This document shows, piece after piece, positions 45,128-58,261 of a stretch of DNA of 64,000 nucleotides. The translations under genes were made by a program, and so were the position numbers. Position 1 is the stretch's first letter. Every line of letters starts with the position of its first letter. The DNA comes from Theobroma cacao. Taxonomy: Eukaryota; Streptophyta; Magnoliopsida; Malvales; Malvaceae. The notes below the pieces were generated by a model. That model saw only the letters and a list, made by a program, of their open reading frames with translations. It ran no database searches and had not been told where the DNA came from. The DNA lies in contig NC_030858.1 in assembly GCF_000208745.1 (NCBI RefSeq), positions 27,586,691 to 27,650,690 on the forward strand, written 5' to 3'.

Positions 45128-46890
45128 AAAAAAAGAACCCTTTAGATTATATCACATAGAATTAGCCTGTTCTTCCCTCCTTGGGAGGCCATGAACTTTA
45201 TTCATGATGCAGCAAACTTAAGAAGCTCAAGTGCTAAAAAGATGTAATTCAAGTGAGACTTCCCAAAATTCATTGCGTGAGATTCAGTAGTAAATACAAA
45301 TGATGGCAACGATGGAGTTGGTTTGCACTTCCTATTTTCAGATGGGAAAAGACTAGACAAAATCAATAATGACTTGCATCCAAGAAAGGATTAAGCCCTA
45401 AAACAAAGCAGTGTCTAATTTGCCTTCGCTTTTCAACAAAATTATGGTTATCATTGGAGGGAGGGAGAGAGGTAGTAAATGAATCAATTCGTTTGAATCA
45501 TTTTGAATTTAGAACAATTATTGTTAGACAAGAGTGACAAATAGATTAATTCGATTGAATCATTTTGAGTTTATCGTTAAAGAGAGATAACAAATGAAAT
45601 GATTCGATTGAATCATTTTGAATTTAAGTTATACTTTGAATTGAAATCATTGTGAATTCAAGTTAGAATGAAACTAATGATTGAATTTCATAATTTTAAT
45701 GCTAAATTCAAATTCTTACAAGAATTCCGCTTTTGTTGGAGTAATTTTGAATTCAAAAAGTTCCATTCTCAATCTTTTGATCAATTCAAATTTGATTTGT
45801 TTGAGTCCAAAAGTTTTCAAATGAGTTTTCTTTGCCACCTCTAGGTATCATATATATACTACGATTAGCATTTGTCTTTTTCATTGACACGTTTGGTTCA
45901 ACAAATGTAACAACTATTTTGTAAAAATAAAAAAAATTAAAATTAAAATAAAACAATCATTATATAATTTGATTAATTAAATGAAATTGTTATTCTGACA
46001 CTATTTCAATATTTAGTTATCAATAATAACATTGAAATAATAAAAGATTAAGTGATAAGATGATAATGATACCTTTATTACAATTTAATAAAATTTTGGG
46101 AGTGTTTGAAACTCATTTTCTTTTGGCAATATGTTATTATTAAATTACGATTTAATAATAGTATAATATTTTATCATTAACATATTAATAATTTTTATTA
46201 AAATATTAATTTACTGTTAAAATATTAAAAATGTAGTATTACAATATTATGTATGCTTTTTACTTTAATTTATTATTATTTTTTCTTTATTTTCAACTTT
46301 CCTTTTTTAATTTTTTTAATTTCTTTTCCCATTAAATTTTTTCCCTTTTCTCATTTTTCATTTTTTTTCTGTTAATATCTTTTTTATTAAAATTTTATGA
46401 AAATATAATAAATTTAAAAATTTATTATTCCAATAATAATTTTACAGTATAAGCAGGGTTGCCCATAACTATTTAAACTCCATTTCATAAAGCTTGAAAT
46501 AACTAATACCCTGGGAGGTTAATATTAGTTATTCCTTGCTTTAAAGAACTGTCTATTCCTTGATTCAAAAATGAACCAAAAGGTAATATAAAAGGCCAAA
46601 GAATAAATGGGGAATGACTGAACTATTCCCCCAAACAAACCAACGAAGCAAGCGATGATACCAATCAGCAGCCTGATCATTATTTCCTTACACATTAGGA
46701 TTAGTTAAACTAAATGTACACAATTTGGATTGAAAACATTTAAACAGTCTGACCAGCTTAAATCTCCAACTGGATTTTTCTTTCAAGGCCAAATCACTAA
46801 TTACAAAAACACTAGTTAGATAAAATCATAAAGGACACCTCCCTCCCTGCTGAAACCAGCTTTGAATTTCCAAAGAAAATTGCAAGCTAT
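45128..46890. other. Intergenic AT-rich region; 3' flank of CNOT9
   Basis: No gene recognised. It contains three near-copies of a palindromic motif at about 45480-45620 and very AT-rich DNA at 45900-46440. The 3' untranslated region of the minus-strand CNOT9 gene must lie in its right part. Confidence 0.5.
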
Positions 46891-49800
46891 TCAGTTAACC
46901 AGCATGTGATCAAATCCCCCACCAGCCTGCAGGGTTGGCACCCGGTTCACCCCAACATTGTGAAGCAACTGCTGCAGCCACCTTCTAGTGGTTTGATCTT
47001 CCTAGAAGCATCAACAAAGAGGATGAGACCAAAAAAGATAAGTTTCCCATCACCCAATTATTAAGATTACTCAGATTTCATTGCTTAAATTGAATAATTC
47101 TCTTTTCCAGTTCCAGAACACATGTACACACATCATTTCTGCAAGAATAACAAGTTTAGATCAAATGGATTTTATTAACACCACAAAATAAAATAAATTT
47201 CACAGGCAGCCAACAACCAGCAGTCACAACCGATTGAACTCAACCGTGCCTTTATCTTTAAAACAACCTAAATCAGCAACATGAACCTTTTCTCCATTCT
47301 GGTCAATTGTGGGCTATATCTTCCTAAAGATCTGTAGATGCTAAGTCCTCTAAAAAGTCACCTTGTTTAACTATTCTCCCAATGTAGGTTTTACATTCAA
47401 GAAACCCAATCACTACACGTTAACAAATAACCACAAGCATAAAAGATACACAACTAAAATCCTGAAGCCCATCAAACATAATACTATGAAGTCTCAAAAA
47501 CTCTCAGCAGATATGTAAAGAGTTTAAGATCAACTTCAACTATGCCAAGAAAAAAGGTATTTTTTTCTAATAAATGTACATGTGCACCTTTCCATTTTAT
47601 TGTAACTGAAATGTGTACAAAGAATACAGATCAATAACTTACCATATTATTACTAGTATTTTTCTTTCGAGTGCATTATTAATAGCATTTTACAAAACTA
47701 GTGGTCGAACAATATTCAATGTAACGTCACAAGACAAAATTACAGTCAATTTAACATCTATTAGCATTAAATTTATACAATTCCCTAAACTCACTTCCAC
47801 ATTTTTTTTTAAATTTGAAAAAAAAAATAGAAGTTAAACATATTCATTGGCTTGAAATTTTACCGAAAGGAGAAACATAAACAAAACGTTAAATCTAAGT
47901 CAGTTTAGTAAAATATAGATCATAATTTCACAAACTGGTATAAAAGTTAGTAACCCTGAAGACGTTTGACAATAATTGATCCCTCAAATACATACAGGTA
48001 CATATATCTATATGTTGATACAGATAATAGCTGGAAATACCCTCAAACTTCACTCAATAATGTAATTCATCCCTGCATCTTTATTGCATTCAATTAAGGC
48101 TACATGCTCAAATTTTGTATCATTAACCCATTAAGGAATATCAATAATCCGTTATCATGCTTAGCAGGCAAAATTTAACTTAAAAAATGCCGCAAAAATT
48201 ATGTCCACATGGACAACAAGATTAGGGAAAAATTTTGTTTCCTTTTTCTTCCCTGCCGCCAGCCAGCCTTGAAGTCGGAAAAATTGCTGTTTCCACACAC
48301 CTAGAGCAGGCCTTCTCTGGCCTGCCACTGCCTGAGCTAGCAGCAGCTTGGCCAGGTCAAGCAAGATCTAGCTGAAACAAACCGCAAGGTCAACAAGAGC
48401 TTTCCACTTTCTCTCTAGATCTTGTTGGAGTCTTCTCCAAGTACCCTCTCTCTCTCTCTTAGGCTCCCCTTTCACTCAACTCTCTTTTAATTCCACTCTT
48501 CCACTTTTCTCTATCTTGCTTTTCCACTTAACAAAAATAAAATTAGCACCACTTAATATAATTAACTGATATATATATATATTTAAATTCTTTAGATGAT
48601 AACCTTGATTAATTTTCTCTCAATTATCTCCTTTACAAATCCACTACATGACTGACTAGTCTTGGTACACCAAATTCACCCAGAAGCCAAGCAAATTAAC
48701 AATCTCAACAAGACAAAGGCCAACTCTTAGGTCTTTCTTTCTCTCTTTCTATAATACAATTACCAAAATCCAAAACATGATGCAAAAGTAAAATCAAGCA
48801 CCAGAAAATGTTTGAGAAAAACATAAGAAGCAATCTTGTAAAGCTTCGGTGACATTTTGTTTTGGCTTTCATTTATTTTTTTAATTTCAAATGAAGGCAA
48901 ATGGTTGCTGAAAATTTTTACAGTTTATGAATTTTATATTTCAAGTGAAAGCCATAAACCATACCATGTCAGTAAAAGTTAACCAGAAAGAAGGGGTAAA
49001 AAGCAAAGAAAAGCAAGGAAAAAATTGAATATCTTCCAAAGTCAGACAAAAACAATAGTAATATTTCATTTTTAGCTTTATTTTTTTATGAAATGCCACA
49101 TGGCTGACAACAAAGCATTATAAACGCCACATGGCTGCAAACAAAGCGTAACCAACAGGAAGTAGTGTCTTGATGTTTTAGTGGCCTACATCGCACAAAT
49201 CTTTATAATAAAGATTATAAATTGCATTGAGATAGAAGTATATATGTTTAACTGAAAGCAATAACAGATGGACTACTGAAATACACTTTTGGGTGAAGTT
49301 CGAGACCATTTTTAGGTATTATCACATGTTGATTATTGAATTCGCATATGAAAAAGGCTGAATACCACCCTTCTCAGCAGGACTCTTCAAGATAAAATAT
49401 AATTTGAATAACATGTACTTGATTATAGCCAAAAATAAATTAACAAAAAGGAATATAAATTAAACATACAGTACTTACACGAAGGCAAGTACTAAAGGTG
49501 GCATCTCGTAACATATCTGGAAGGCAACTTCTTAGCGCATCACAAGCCCTGTATTATGAAAACAACCTCAGAAACAAAATTATGGAAAAGGAAAGAGCGT
49601 AAGCTTAGAGCCAAAAATTGACACATGGGCCCATGATCAACTTGATTAACAAACCTAGGGTTATCTGACAATCGAAGATAACATCGAATAATATGTTTTA
49701 ACAGTCGTGAAGAGGGTTGCTCAGCAAGTGCTGCAACCATATTTCCCAAAACTCGACCAACTGCAAAAAACCGCTCAGCCGTAGTGCAAATATAGTCCAA

Positions 49801-52800
49801 GCCAACATCATCTAATAGAATCTTTTGAACTATAAAAGTGGCAACCTGCCATCACAAAATCATTTGTCACATATCAAGGAAGCAAGAACCTCATACATAA
49901 TCCAATGAATTCAGGATAAACCACTTATTAAAATCAACTATTACAGAATCAACTCTAACAATGAGGTGGAACAGCTGTCAAGTGCACAACCATTTCAGAT
50001 ATCTCGCGGTTCACCACAATCTGCTGCCTCCTATGCAGCCCCAGACTATAACATACTACAGCTCGAGAGAACAGAGACCTAATAAAATTCCTAAAAAAGG
50101 GGGTGGGGAGGAGAGTGGACTATTCTGCAAATTGGTGATCTAATTACCATATCTACTAGCTGGTATATGACTAACTCTGTGAAGCGAAAGCAACAGAATG
50201 AGAACATTGAAATCCTTTGTGAACTAGTCAAGCTACCAAAACTCAGCAATCACATAAGAAGCAGAAAATATAGAACTCTCACTATGAATCTCTTAATGAG
50301 TAAAGTGAAGATGGTCTGCAACAATTGTATAGCAAAGTTTGTGTTCTTTACTAACTTAACAGATCAGCAAGAGAAAAGGGGCATCAGCTAGGAATAGCAA
50401 AAGCCAGCCCAATCCAAATGACACCCAAATCCCAACCCAACCTAATCTTAAAAAGTCAACAGCCTAAACTTAAACCCAAATCCAGTCCCACTTATAGCAG
50501 AGTACCAGCAGCAAGACATGATCCAAACCTGATGCCACCAAACTCCATCAAGTTAAAAAGGTTCCACCCAAAACACGTGTTGGGCATGTTGGCTGAGAGC
50601 ACATGAGACGAAGGTCGCACAGAGTGCGTCAAAAAAGGAAGCCAGAGGGAGAAGCATGACAACCAGCAGAATGCTTGCTCAACAGAGAGGTCAAGGCAGA
50701 GGGATGCAAGTCTGAAGCATCGATTGGTGCAGCAGAGGCAGTGCAAGGCTGTGATGCCCAAGGAAGCAGCATGCAACAAGACAACATGCCAGGCGAGAGC
50801 ATCCAAGGCAACATCACAGGGAGTCGCAGTGCACAGGGCCAAACTGGTCTGGGACAATGACATTCAACAGGAGAGCATGCAAGGCAGTGAGGTGATGAAG
50901 CTACGTGTGCGATGCAATAGCATATGCTAGGCAAGGGAGCACAAGACAGGCACAACTACCCTCAATAACGAGGCTGTCGCTAGATTGAGTGGGGGAGCAT
51001 GTCATGCCTCACATGATTAGACCAGATGAGGGATGCCTAGGGAGCACCAGGAAGAGGCCATCAGGGCCACCAGCCAAGCGGATATAGGTTGAAGGGGACC
51101 CTCAAGCTGACTAGGAGGGCCAAATGAGCCAGCAGCAGCACTGCCTGTGCACCAGGCGAGCCAGACTGCATGCCCAGCGAGCCAGCTGGCCTTGCCAACA
51201 GGTAGGCAGCACACCAGCACTGCTCCAACAATCTGCTCACTGTTCCCGCAGGAAGAAACAGTCTTCTAACAGGCTAGGAGTTTGAAATCATGGCAAAGGC
51301 TCTTCCTAGCCGTTAGAGAGGAGAGGGCTTTGTAAAGGGGCTTCCTTGCCCTATAAAAGAACACCCCCACCCAAGCAAAGGGTAGCTGGGGGATGTGAGT
51401 GTGTGGAGTGAAAGAGCTCCTCCCCACCCCCTATCGTGGGCAAAGGTTTTTGGGGGTTTCTCTTGTGTAGATATTGTATTTTTGTGAATACAATACCCTT
51501 TTCCTAACTCTCCTTTCTTGAGAACTTTCTGCTGCATATTCTTGGTTCATTCCTTCCTTAGAAGGTAATGTGGGTTTCTAGGCTCACTTAGTGGCCTAGT
51601 AGTGTATGAGGGGAGCCTAAGGCTGCACGGGGGTCAGACTAAAGTCTTAGCACGTGACACGAGCATAAACCTCCAAGACATGCTATCTCAACCCCAAATT
51701 GACTTTGAAATGTAAGACAAATAACAAGACACGATCTTTGAGATGCTAACAAACCATAAAAAAATGCATATTCTAATTTACTGTTCTAGTATATAATGTA
51801 AGCAAAATTAAAATATAGCATGTGCATACTATCAGGTGTGCATAAGCAGGCCTTTGCCTAGTCCAAGTCCAAGAAAAAATACAAGTCAGGCTTAAGCCGC
51901 GCTCAAGTGGAACCTAGATTTGGAAACCCAAGCCCATCCATTAAGTATTCAGTATAAAACAGTATAAAACTTATATTAAAAAAATATACGGTGTTATCAA
52001 CAAGCTATAAATTATCATAAAAATCTATAAATCAATATATATATCTCAAATATATATTTCATACTAATATTTTTGGCATTGTTATGGAAGTATGTGTCCA
52101 AGTATGCCACAAAATAAAATAAAAAGTGTTGTATCGCACTCAAAATAAGGGCTGGAATGGCAGGCCTGGGCAGGCTGCCCGGCCATGGGCACCACCAGGC
52201 ATGCATGTTAGTTATCACACAATTCCACCCAAATCCTGCTACTTGAATAACAAAAATATTTTCAGATAAAACACATAGGGAAACAGAAAAAGTAGACAAT
52301 TCAGCACAATTAGAAAAGCAAAGTTCCAAAATCAACAAACTCAACTGTTTTCGACAGTTCACTACCCATCTCCATTGTGCGCAGGCATAGCGGGATTATC
52401 TCTGTTGAAAGAAGGAAGCTAATAACTTCCGTATCATCAACCTGCAAAAGAAAGAAAGTAAGCTCATTTTATTAATATCTTTAGAATAATTCTACAGACA
52501 ACATTTTGAATAACAACAAAGAGATAATTGTTAGTTTGTTTCAATTTGACCATTATAATATCTCTTTCCCACACATTCATAACAGAGGGAGGGAAAGGAA
52601 GTGAAAGTTGCAAGCAAATATCATTACCAGTAATTAGCAAAAATACTAATATACTTTATCAAACAAACCCAAGATACAGAGCATGAATTGCAAGCTCTCA
52701 AACTTGAGAGACTAAAATAGAGGGGAAAAAAAAGCAAAAGCAATATACGAATTTTCTTTTCGTTTCTTTTCTTTTTGTTTTGATACATATCAATTTACAT

Positions 52801-55800
52801 TTTATAAGTGGAGAAAAAATCACTAACTACTGAGGAAATAAAGGTTCACAATCCTCTGCACTAAAAAGACAACAGCACATAATAATGGGGAAACTCCCTA
52901 GATCATGTAGTTCACTGTATGAGCTCCTCATAAACAAGAAATGGATACTTGCTACTGGCTAGCTGATTACAGAGTTCAAGTGACACATAGAGGAAATCAA
53001 ATTGCAGACTGGTTTGTAAAATAGCTATGGAAGCTTTTTCTTTACGCCAATTAATGCAAGTCTCATTGAACATAAATTTCCAGAGGGTCCCATCCAAGTT
53101 TATAATTATCTGTTGCAGATCATGCAAAGTCCCTCTATGCTATTTATAACAGTGGGTAAACAACATCTTTGCTATTTTCTATGTTTTGATCATGGATCCA
53201 CTAATCATAGACCATTGATTTGCCTTTAGAATTCTTTCACACCCTTCATGGGTAATGCATTTCCTTCAGCCTTGCATGTTCTAGTAAAACGTATAATGGC
53301 ATTATAATCCATGAAGATCACAATGTTGACAACACAATCAACTTGAATAAAGCAAGAATGAATTTACCTTCACCAAGGCACCAATGACACCTAAGCTAGT
53401 AAGCCTCAAGTACTCAAAAGGCCTTGATTTACTTGTTGTATTAAGGAAAGGATACAGATACAACGGTATATGAGCTGCAAATGGAAAATATTTAGTGAGA
53501 GGCATCGATTAGAACATATACAACTTTATAGAGGGGATGAAAGACAATCTACAATCCGTTAATGTAATAGATGAAGCAAGAAAGTAACATCACAAATGCC
53601 TAAGCATTTGACAAAGATATTGTCTTATGGAGGGGAGAGGGGGATGAAAAGAACACATCTAAACAACCAGCAAATGGGCTAAGAAACCAACTGATGATAT
53701 GGAAAAATCAACACAATGCAACCCTCTATTTACAAGCTATGCACACAGCCCAAAGGGCAAAGGCTGCACACAGGGAAGGACTTCTAGTTCAAAGCTACCT
53801 AAAAAAGACAATAACACGAATGTCCAATATAAATTCAAACTTTCTGCCAATACAACCTTACAATAAAGAACAAATTTAGAAACCAATTTTCTCCCTCTGT
53901 CAATATTCTTCTCTTTGTAAAAGCTCAAAGACTAAGAAAATGCATTAAATTATAGCTGACAATTTTTTCCCCCACATAAACGGAGTAGATTCTTTTAACT
54001 CCCTTTTGTATCATAGTTGAAAAGTTATTAAAAGGTGTTGGAAATAATTAGCCCTTGACTTTTAATACTGTACAATTTTGCGAGGCCATCTTAAAGTAGA
54101 AAATCATGACAGTTGTTAATAAGATGAAGTATAGATCAATCCATTTAATTAACCAATCAGCCACAATATAAATTTTCCAGCAGTCTTTTAACTGGACTTA
54201 TAGTTGAAAAAGGAATTTGGATTATTATTCTCTACTCCAGCAATGGAGCTCCACAAGCAGAGTTAGATAGTTTCCATATGTCCATTTAATAATTAATTAA
54301 CTTATTAATTTTAATAAATATGTCCACTAAACTGCACTTGGGGAGTTTAAAAACTCCACCGCCACTGTAAAGGATAAGTTTCCTTAAAACAAAAGAAATT
54401 TTACAGTGAAATTAATATTTCAAGTATCACTTAAAATGTTTATTCCACAATCTCAAACTGCTATTCTCCCTTCCCAAGGGAATATCAACTTCTATGATTT
54501 TAGCAACAGGTAATCTCAATAGAATGACTTGTACTCAGGAACTGAGAAGCAGCTCCATTTATGACAGCATCACTATCCTATTTCAGAGGATAGTCTATAA
54601 TTAATCGCACAATGTTCTGATTTTCAATGCAACCTCAAGATCAATAAAATCCAAAAAAAAAAAATGCACACTGAAACCAGAAAATATCCCTGACATGCGT
54701 TAAGCAACAAATACACATCTCAAGACCGAACACGTATGCTCATCAGATAATAAAGTACCATTTAGGAATAACATCCTTGTGTCTGGATGAGAAGCTACAC
54801 ACTGTAAGAAAGATGAAAAATTATGACGCATTAGTAGTGCCTTCTAATTGACAAATACAATAATAAACAAAAATCATGCAATCTTCTATCTTTTTTAGCC
54901 TTCAACAACAATATAAGGAAAAATGTACAACAAACTAACAAAAAAGGCAACCTTAGGGTAATAAGTTACTATAAGTGAAGTAAAAATCAATATAACAGAA
55001 GAACTTGGAAAGGCCAAAAACATATCACCTGAAGTAGAGCAAGAGCATTGCAAACTCGATTTGATTGTGCTGGAGTTAGATTTGGTGGTGAGAGAACAGG
55101 ATAAATTGAAACTATCTCCTGCAAGTAAAAATGGTTTAGCATCAAGGATTGAGACAGAATAAGCCCCTAACCATGAAAGATTTTCAACTTCAAAAACTGG
55201 AAACTCAATTAATAACAAAATACTATATAAGAAGCATCTAATGTATTATGTGGTCATTAGACTCAAAACAACGAGAATACACTTGTTTTGAGGGAAACAA
55301 TCCATGATTTAAAATGTTTCCATGTAAAAGAACATTTTCCATGTGTATGATAAAAATGTAAAATAAATTAAATTAGTTTACATCAGATATATCCTTATTT
55401 TGAAAGAAAAACTAATTTAAGCCTTTTTTCCCATGAGTCATTTCTCATTAGCCAAAAAAGAACACACCCTTAACTAGTGGAGTCAATTATGCCTTTCTAC
55501 CATATCTCCAATTAACACAACCACTTCTACTTTTTCCTACCCCTATCTTATTGAGTAGGTCCTAAAAGGAAGGCATAGAGTACAAATTGAGTTAAAATGA
55601 ATTTATATGTGAAGTAAATACACCATATCTGAATGAAATTGCACCAGATAAAAAATTTCACATACTATAAAAAACTAAAAGAAGAAGAAAGAAAGAAAGA
55701 AAGAAACTCATAATTTTATGTTTACAAAGAAAATGTTGAACACTGTAAAATCTCTCAAAACAAACAAAGCTGAAGTCAAATACGGAAACACTCAAACAGT

Positions 55801-58055
55801 AAACTGGAACATATGCAGCCATCATGCAGATGCAAATATCAACCGATCAGGTAAAATGAACTGCATGTTAACAAAGATGCACAGGAATGTTACCAAAGTA
55901 ACAATATAGACATACCATCTTTCATAACCCAGTTTTGAAGAAATAATACCATGACATTTAACTTTAACTTCAAATAATATTTTAGCTGCCTTTCCTCATT
56001 TCATTGATGTTCACATCCAACCTTACACTGCTAGCTTACAACATGAGCAACATGGAAAGATATCAACTTGCTAAAAGAAGTACACAATAATTAAAGCGTA
56101 TAAAACAACAGCAGTAGCATCAATAACTCAATAAAAGAAAGATGATAAAATGAACTGCCAAAGTTCTCTATCAAGCTTATATGCATTAAACAGCGAGCAA
56201 GAAATTACAAAAATCATGGAGAACGGGAGTGGGTGAGGGAGGAAACAGGGAATAATTATGAACTACCAACCATAAATAGCATACCTGTAAAAGTGCAGCA
56301 ATAGTACCAAAAGAATTCCACAACAATGGAGCCAAATCTTGAAATAATTCTCTCTTCTAAAAATAAAAACAAAAACAAGTTTATTAGGCATACCTGTATG
56401 AGTGCAGCTATAGTACCAAAAGAATTCCACACGAAAGGAGCCAAATCTTGAAATAATTCCTTGTTCTAAAAAATAACCAAAGGTAGACACTAGTTTATAG
56501 TAGTAACAGACAAATGCTGAACAGCTAAATTGCATAACCACATACAGAGAAAGAACATGACAGGAGATCAAGTTGCAGATATTGACCTAACAAGCTCAGT
56601 GCACAAGAACAATTATTCTGGGGCCATATATCTTATTTTTAGACCTTCACAAATAACAATGAACCCAAATATTTTATTTTTAAAGAAGTTGCCCCTAGAT
56701 GATGGATTCACTTCAACCAACCACCCAGACCTCCATATCACTTGCTTTGATGAATAGTTGACTAATTCCCTAGGCAGGACAAGTATTTCAACCTCAATAT
56801 CCAGCATCATTATGAAGATAATGCATATGAATGCAGCTAAATGGAATGCTAAATGCTTTACAATGAACCAAAGCCATTGCATGAGAAAAATGATAAATGC
56901 ATCACTAGCAAAGGAGAAAAAGGAAAGAGCAGAAGCAATTTTCAGTTACCCTATCATAACCATAGAGAATGGATATGAGAGTGTTCCCCTAAATAAGAAC
57001 CAGATACAAAATACATATGACCTCCTTCAAGGTCATTGTGCCTTTAAGGATCTAAACATAACAAATAATACGCAATGCATACATAAAAAGGACACTAGTG
57101 AGCAAGAGCAAAAGGCTTAATACAAATAAATAACCCATATAAGTGAAAATCTGGTCAAAAATTACATTTAAAAACAGGAGAGTTCGTAAAACTTGAAACC
57201 ATACAAGATAAAGAGTAGACTGCTGAGTAGAGTCTAAAAATTTTTAAGGCTCTAGACAGACGATATTTAACCCATTCTTAATTTTAACTCTCTTCTAATT
57301 CAATCCAAACTTCTAATAATAACTCTTCTCCATAATCTCTTTTTCTCCAAATTACCGACATTATAGTTTACTAGTCCTTATTCCCCAGAGCCCAAAAATA
57401 GTCTCATGTTCCTATAGGTATTCATTTCCACACATTATCAATGACTAAATCCCATTAATAGGTATGTCATATCCATTTTCATGACTTTGTATCTCTTACA
57501 AAAAAAAACAGAGGGAGTAGAGAAGCCATCTATAAACCCAAAAATTATTAGCCAAACCAAAAATTTTGGAATTAGTTTCTTCTTTTGTTAACTTAGCTAC
57601 AACATATTTCTATTCCCATCCCCATTTTATCATTTAGAAGTAACATAAATATAAAACATTTCACCTTTGCCTACAATTTTAATGGGTATCCTCATCAACT
57701 AAACCAGTAAAAAGTTCAAAATCAAATTTCATCCAAATTTTCTACTTTATTTAAACCAAAACCCTACTTTGTCAAACACATAAAGGAAAAGAGCAGAACA
57801 ACATCGCTTAATCAAATACTATAAAAAGGAAAAAAAAAAAAAGATAACAGTTTTTTAAGATTAAATTACCTTGGATAGTTCGAGAAGAGCGTTTTCTCGG
57901 AGATCGGGATTGCTCAGATCGAGAACCAAATGCTCAGCCGATGCCATTTTCCTATCCTTATTAGCCGGAGCTCCGGCGGCAGTTGGATTCGACGATGTGG
58001 GTCCCCCAAAAGGCGTGTTCATCGACAGAGATTGGGGTAGATTCACCATTTGCAT
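46891..58055 (-). CDS. CNOT9: CCR4-NOT complex subunit 9 (RCD1/CAF40 family)
   Basis: Coding exons on the minus strand: 58055-57870, then 56465-56394 or 56356-56285 (alternatives), 55118-55029, 54801-54759, 53474-53368, 52441-52346, 49845-49655, 49548-49479, 47001-46891. With one exon 2 the product is 321 residues, the usual plant length. All junctions are GT-AG and in phase. The start is the ATG at 58055 or the one two codons on (58049, [10 protein letters not shown]); a stop lies just upstream in frame. After a glycine/proline-rich head come armadillo repeats with the nearly invariant [48 protein letters not shown] and [16 protein letters not shown]. The family is a subunit of the cytoplasmic deadenylase that docks mRNA-silencing factors. 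No disabling change is seen. Introns hold repeats, including a GC-rich insert in the sixth. Confidence 0.96.
50578..51659. mobile_element. GC-rich insertion in CNOT9 intron 6, probable solo LTR
   Basis: About 1.1 kb far richer in G and C than the surrounding intron. It begins near TGTTGGGCATG and ends near CACGTGACA. A TATA-like CCCTATAAAAGAACACC at about 51350 followed by a plausible transcript start suits a plus-strand LTR promoter. The flank ACACG appears on both sides if the end is set at 51656, but the ends are uncertain. Long frames on both strands here (50492-50955) are compositional. Confidence 0.5.
56285..56356 (-). other. CNOT9: CNOT9 exon 2b (family-consensus copy)
   Basis: 72 nt encoding [19 protein letters not shown] and AALLQ, flanked by TTTTTAG and GTATGC. 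It matches the usual plant sequence at residues 63-86. Confidence 0.93.
56394..56465 (-). other. CNOT9: CNOT9 exon 2a (duplicated alternative copy)
   Basis: 72 nt encoding [19 protein letters not shown] and AALIQ. Nine nucleotide and five amino-acid differences from exon 2b, with intact acceptor (TTTTAG) and donor (GTATGC). Only 37 nt separate it from exon 2b, too short for a plant intron, so joining both in one mRNA is unlikely. Confidence 0.88.
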
Positions 58056-58220
58056 AAATTACAGAAATGGAAAAAAGTAGAAACTAAAAAACAAAAGCAA
58101 AAAACTATGCGTCACGTTCTCCCCAGCACTTTCCTTCTGAATTTTTTGTTTCGAATGAGGAAAAGAGAGCGTACGTTCCAAACAAAAATCTGTTGAGCTC
58201 AGAAAGTTAAAGAGAGTTAC

Positions 58221-58226
58221 CACGTG
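58221..58226. promoter_or_regulatory. G-box in the CNOT9 upstream region
   Basis: CACGTG, about 165 bases upstream of the coding start, a bZIP/bHLH binding core. Functional role unproven. Confidence 0.3.
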
Positions 58227-58261
58227 CATTACATGCGCGTGAGTATCTTTGGTCATCTCAT

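Noticed and set aside
45885..46655. Possible hAT- or Harbinger-type element with GTTTGGTT-like ends
   Set aside because: The facing ends share only scattered bases and no target duplication was found.
50492..50955. Overlapping long open frames on both strands in CNOT9 intron 6
   Set aside because: They coincide with the GC-rich insert, are cysteine/serine-rich on one strand and glutamine-rich on the other, and show no domain. Compositional artefact.
55680..55706. GAAA-type microsatellite in a CNOT9 intron
   Set aside because: Ordinary simple repeat, not informative on its own.
57490..57525. Stowaway-like end (ACAGAGGGAGTA) in CNOT9 intron 1
   Set aside because: No matching inverted partner end was found nearby, so a complete MITE cannot be supported.
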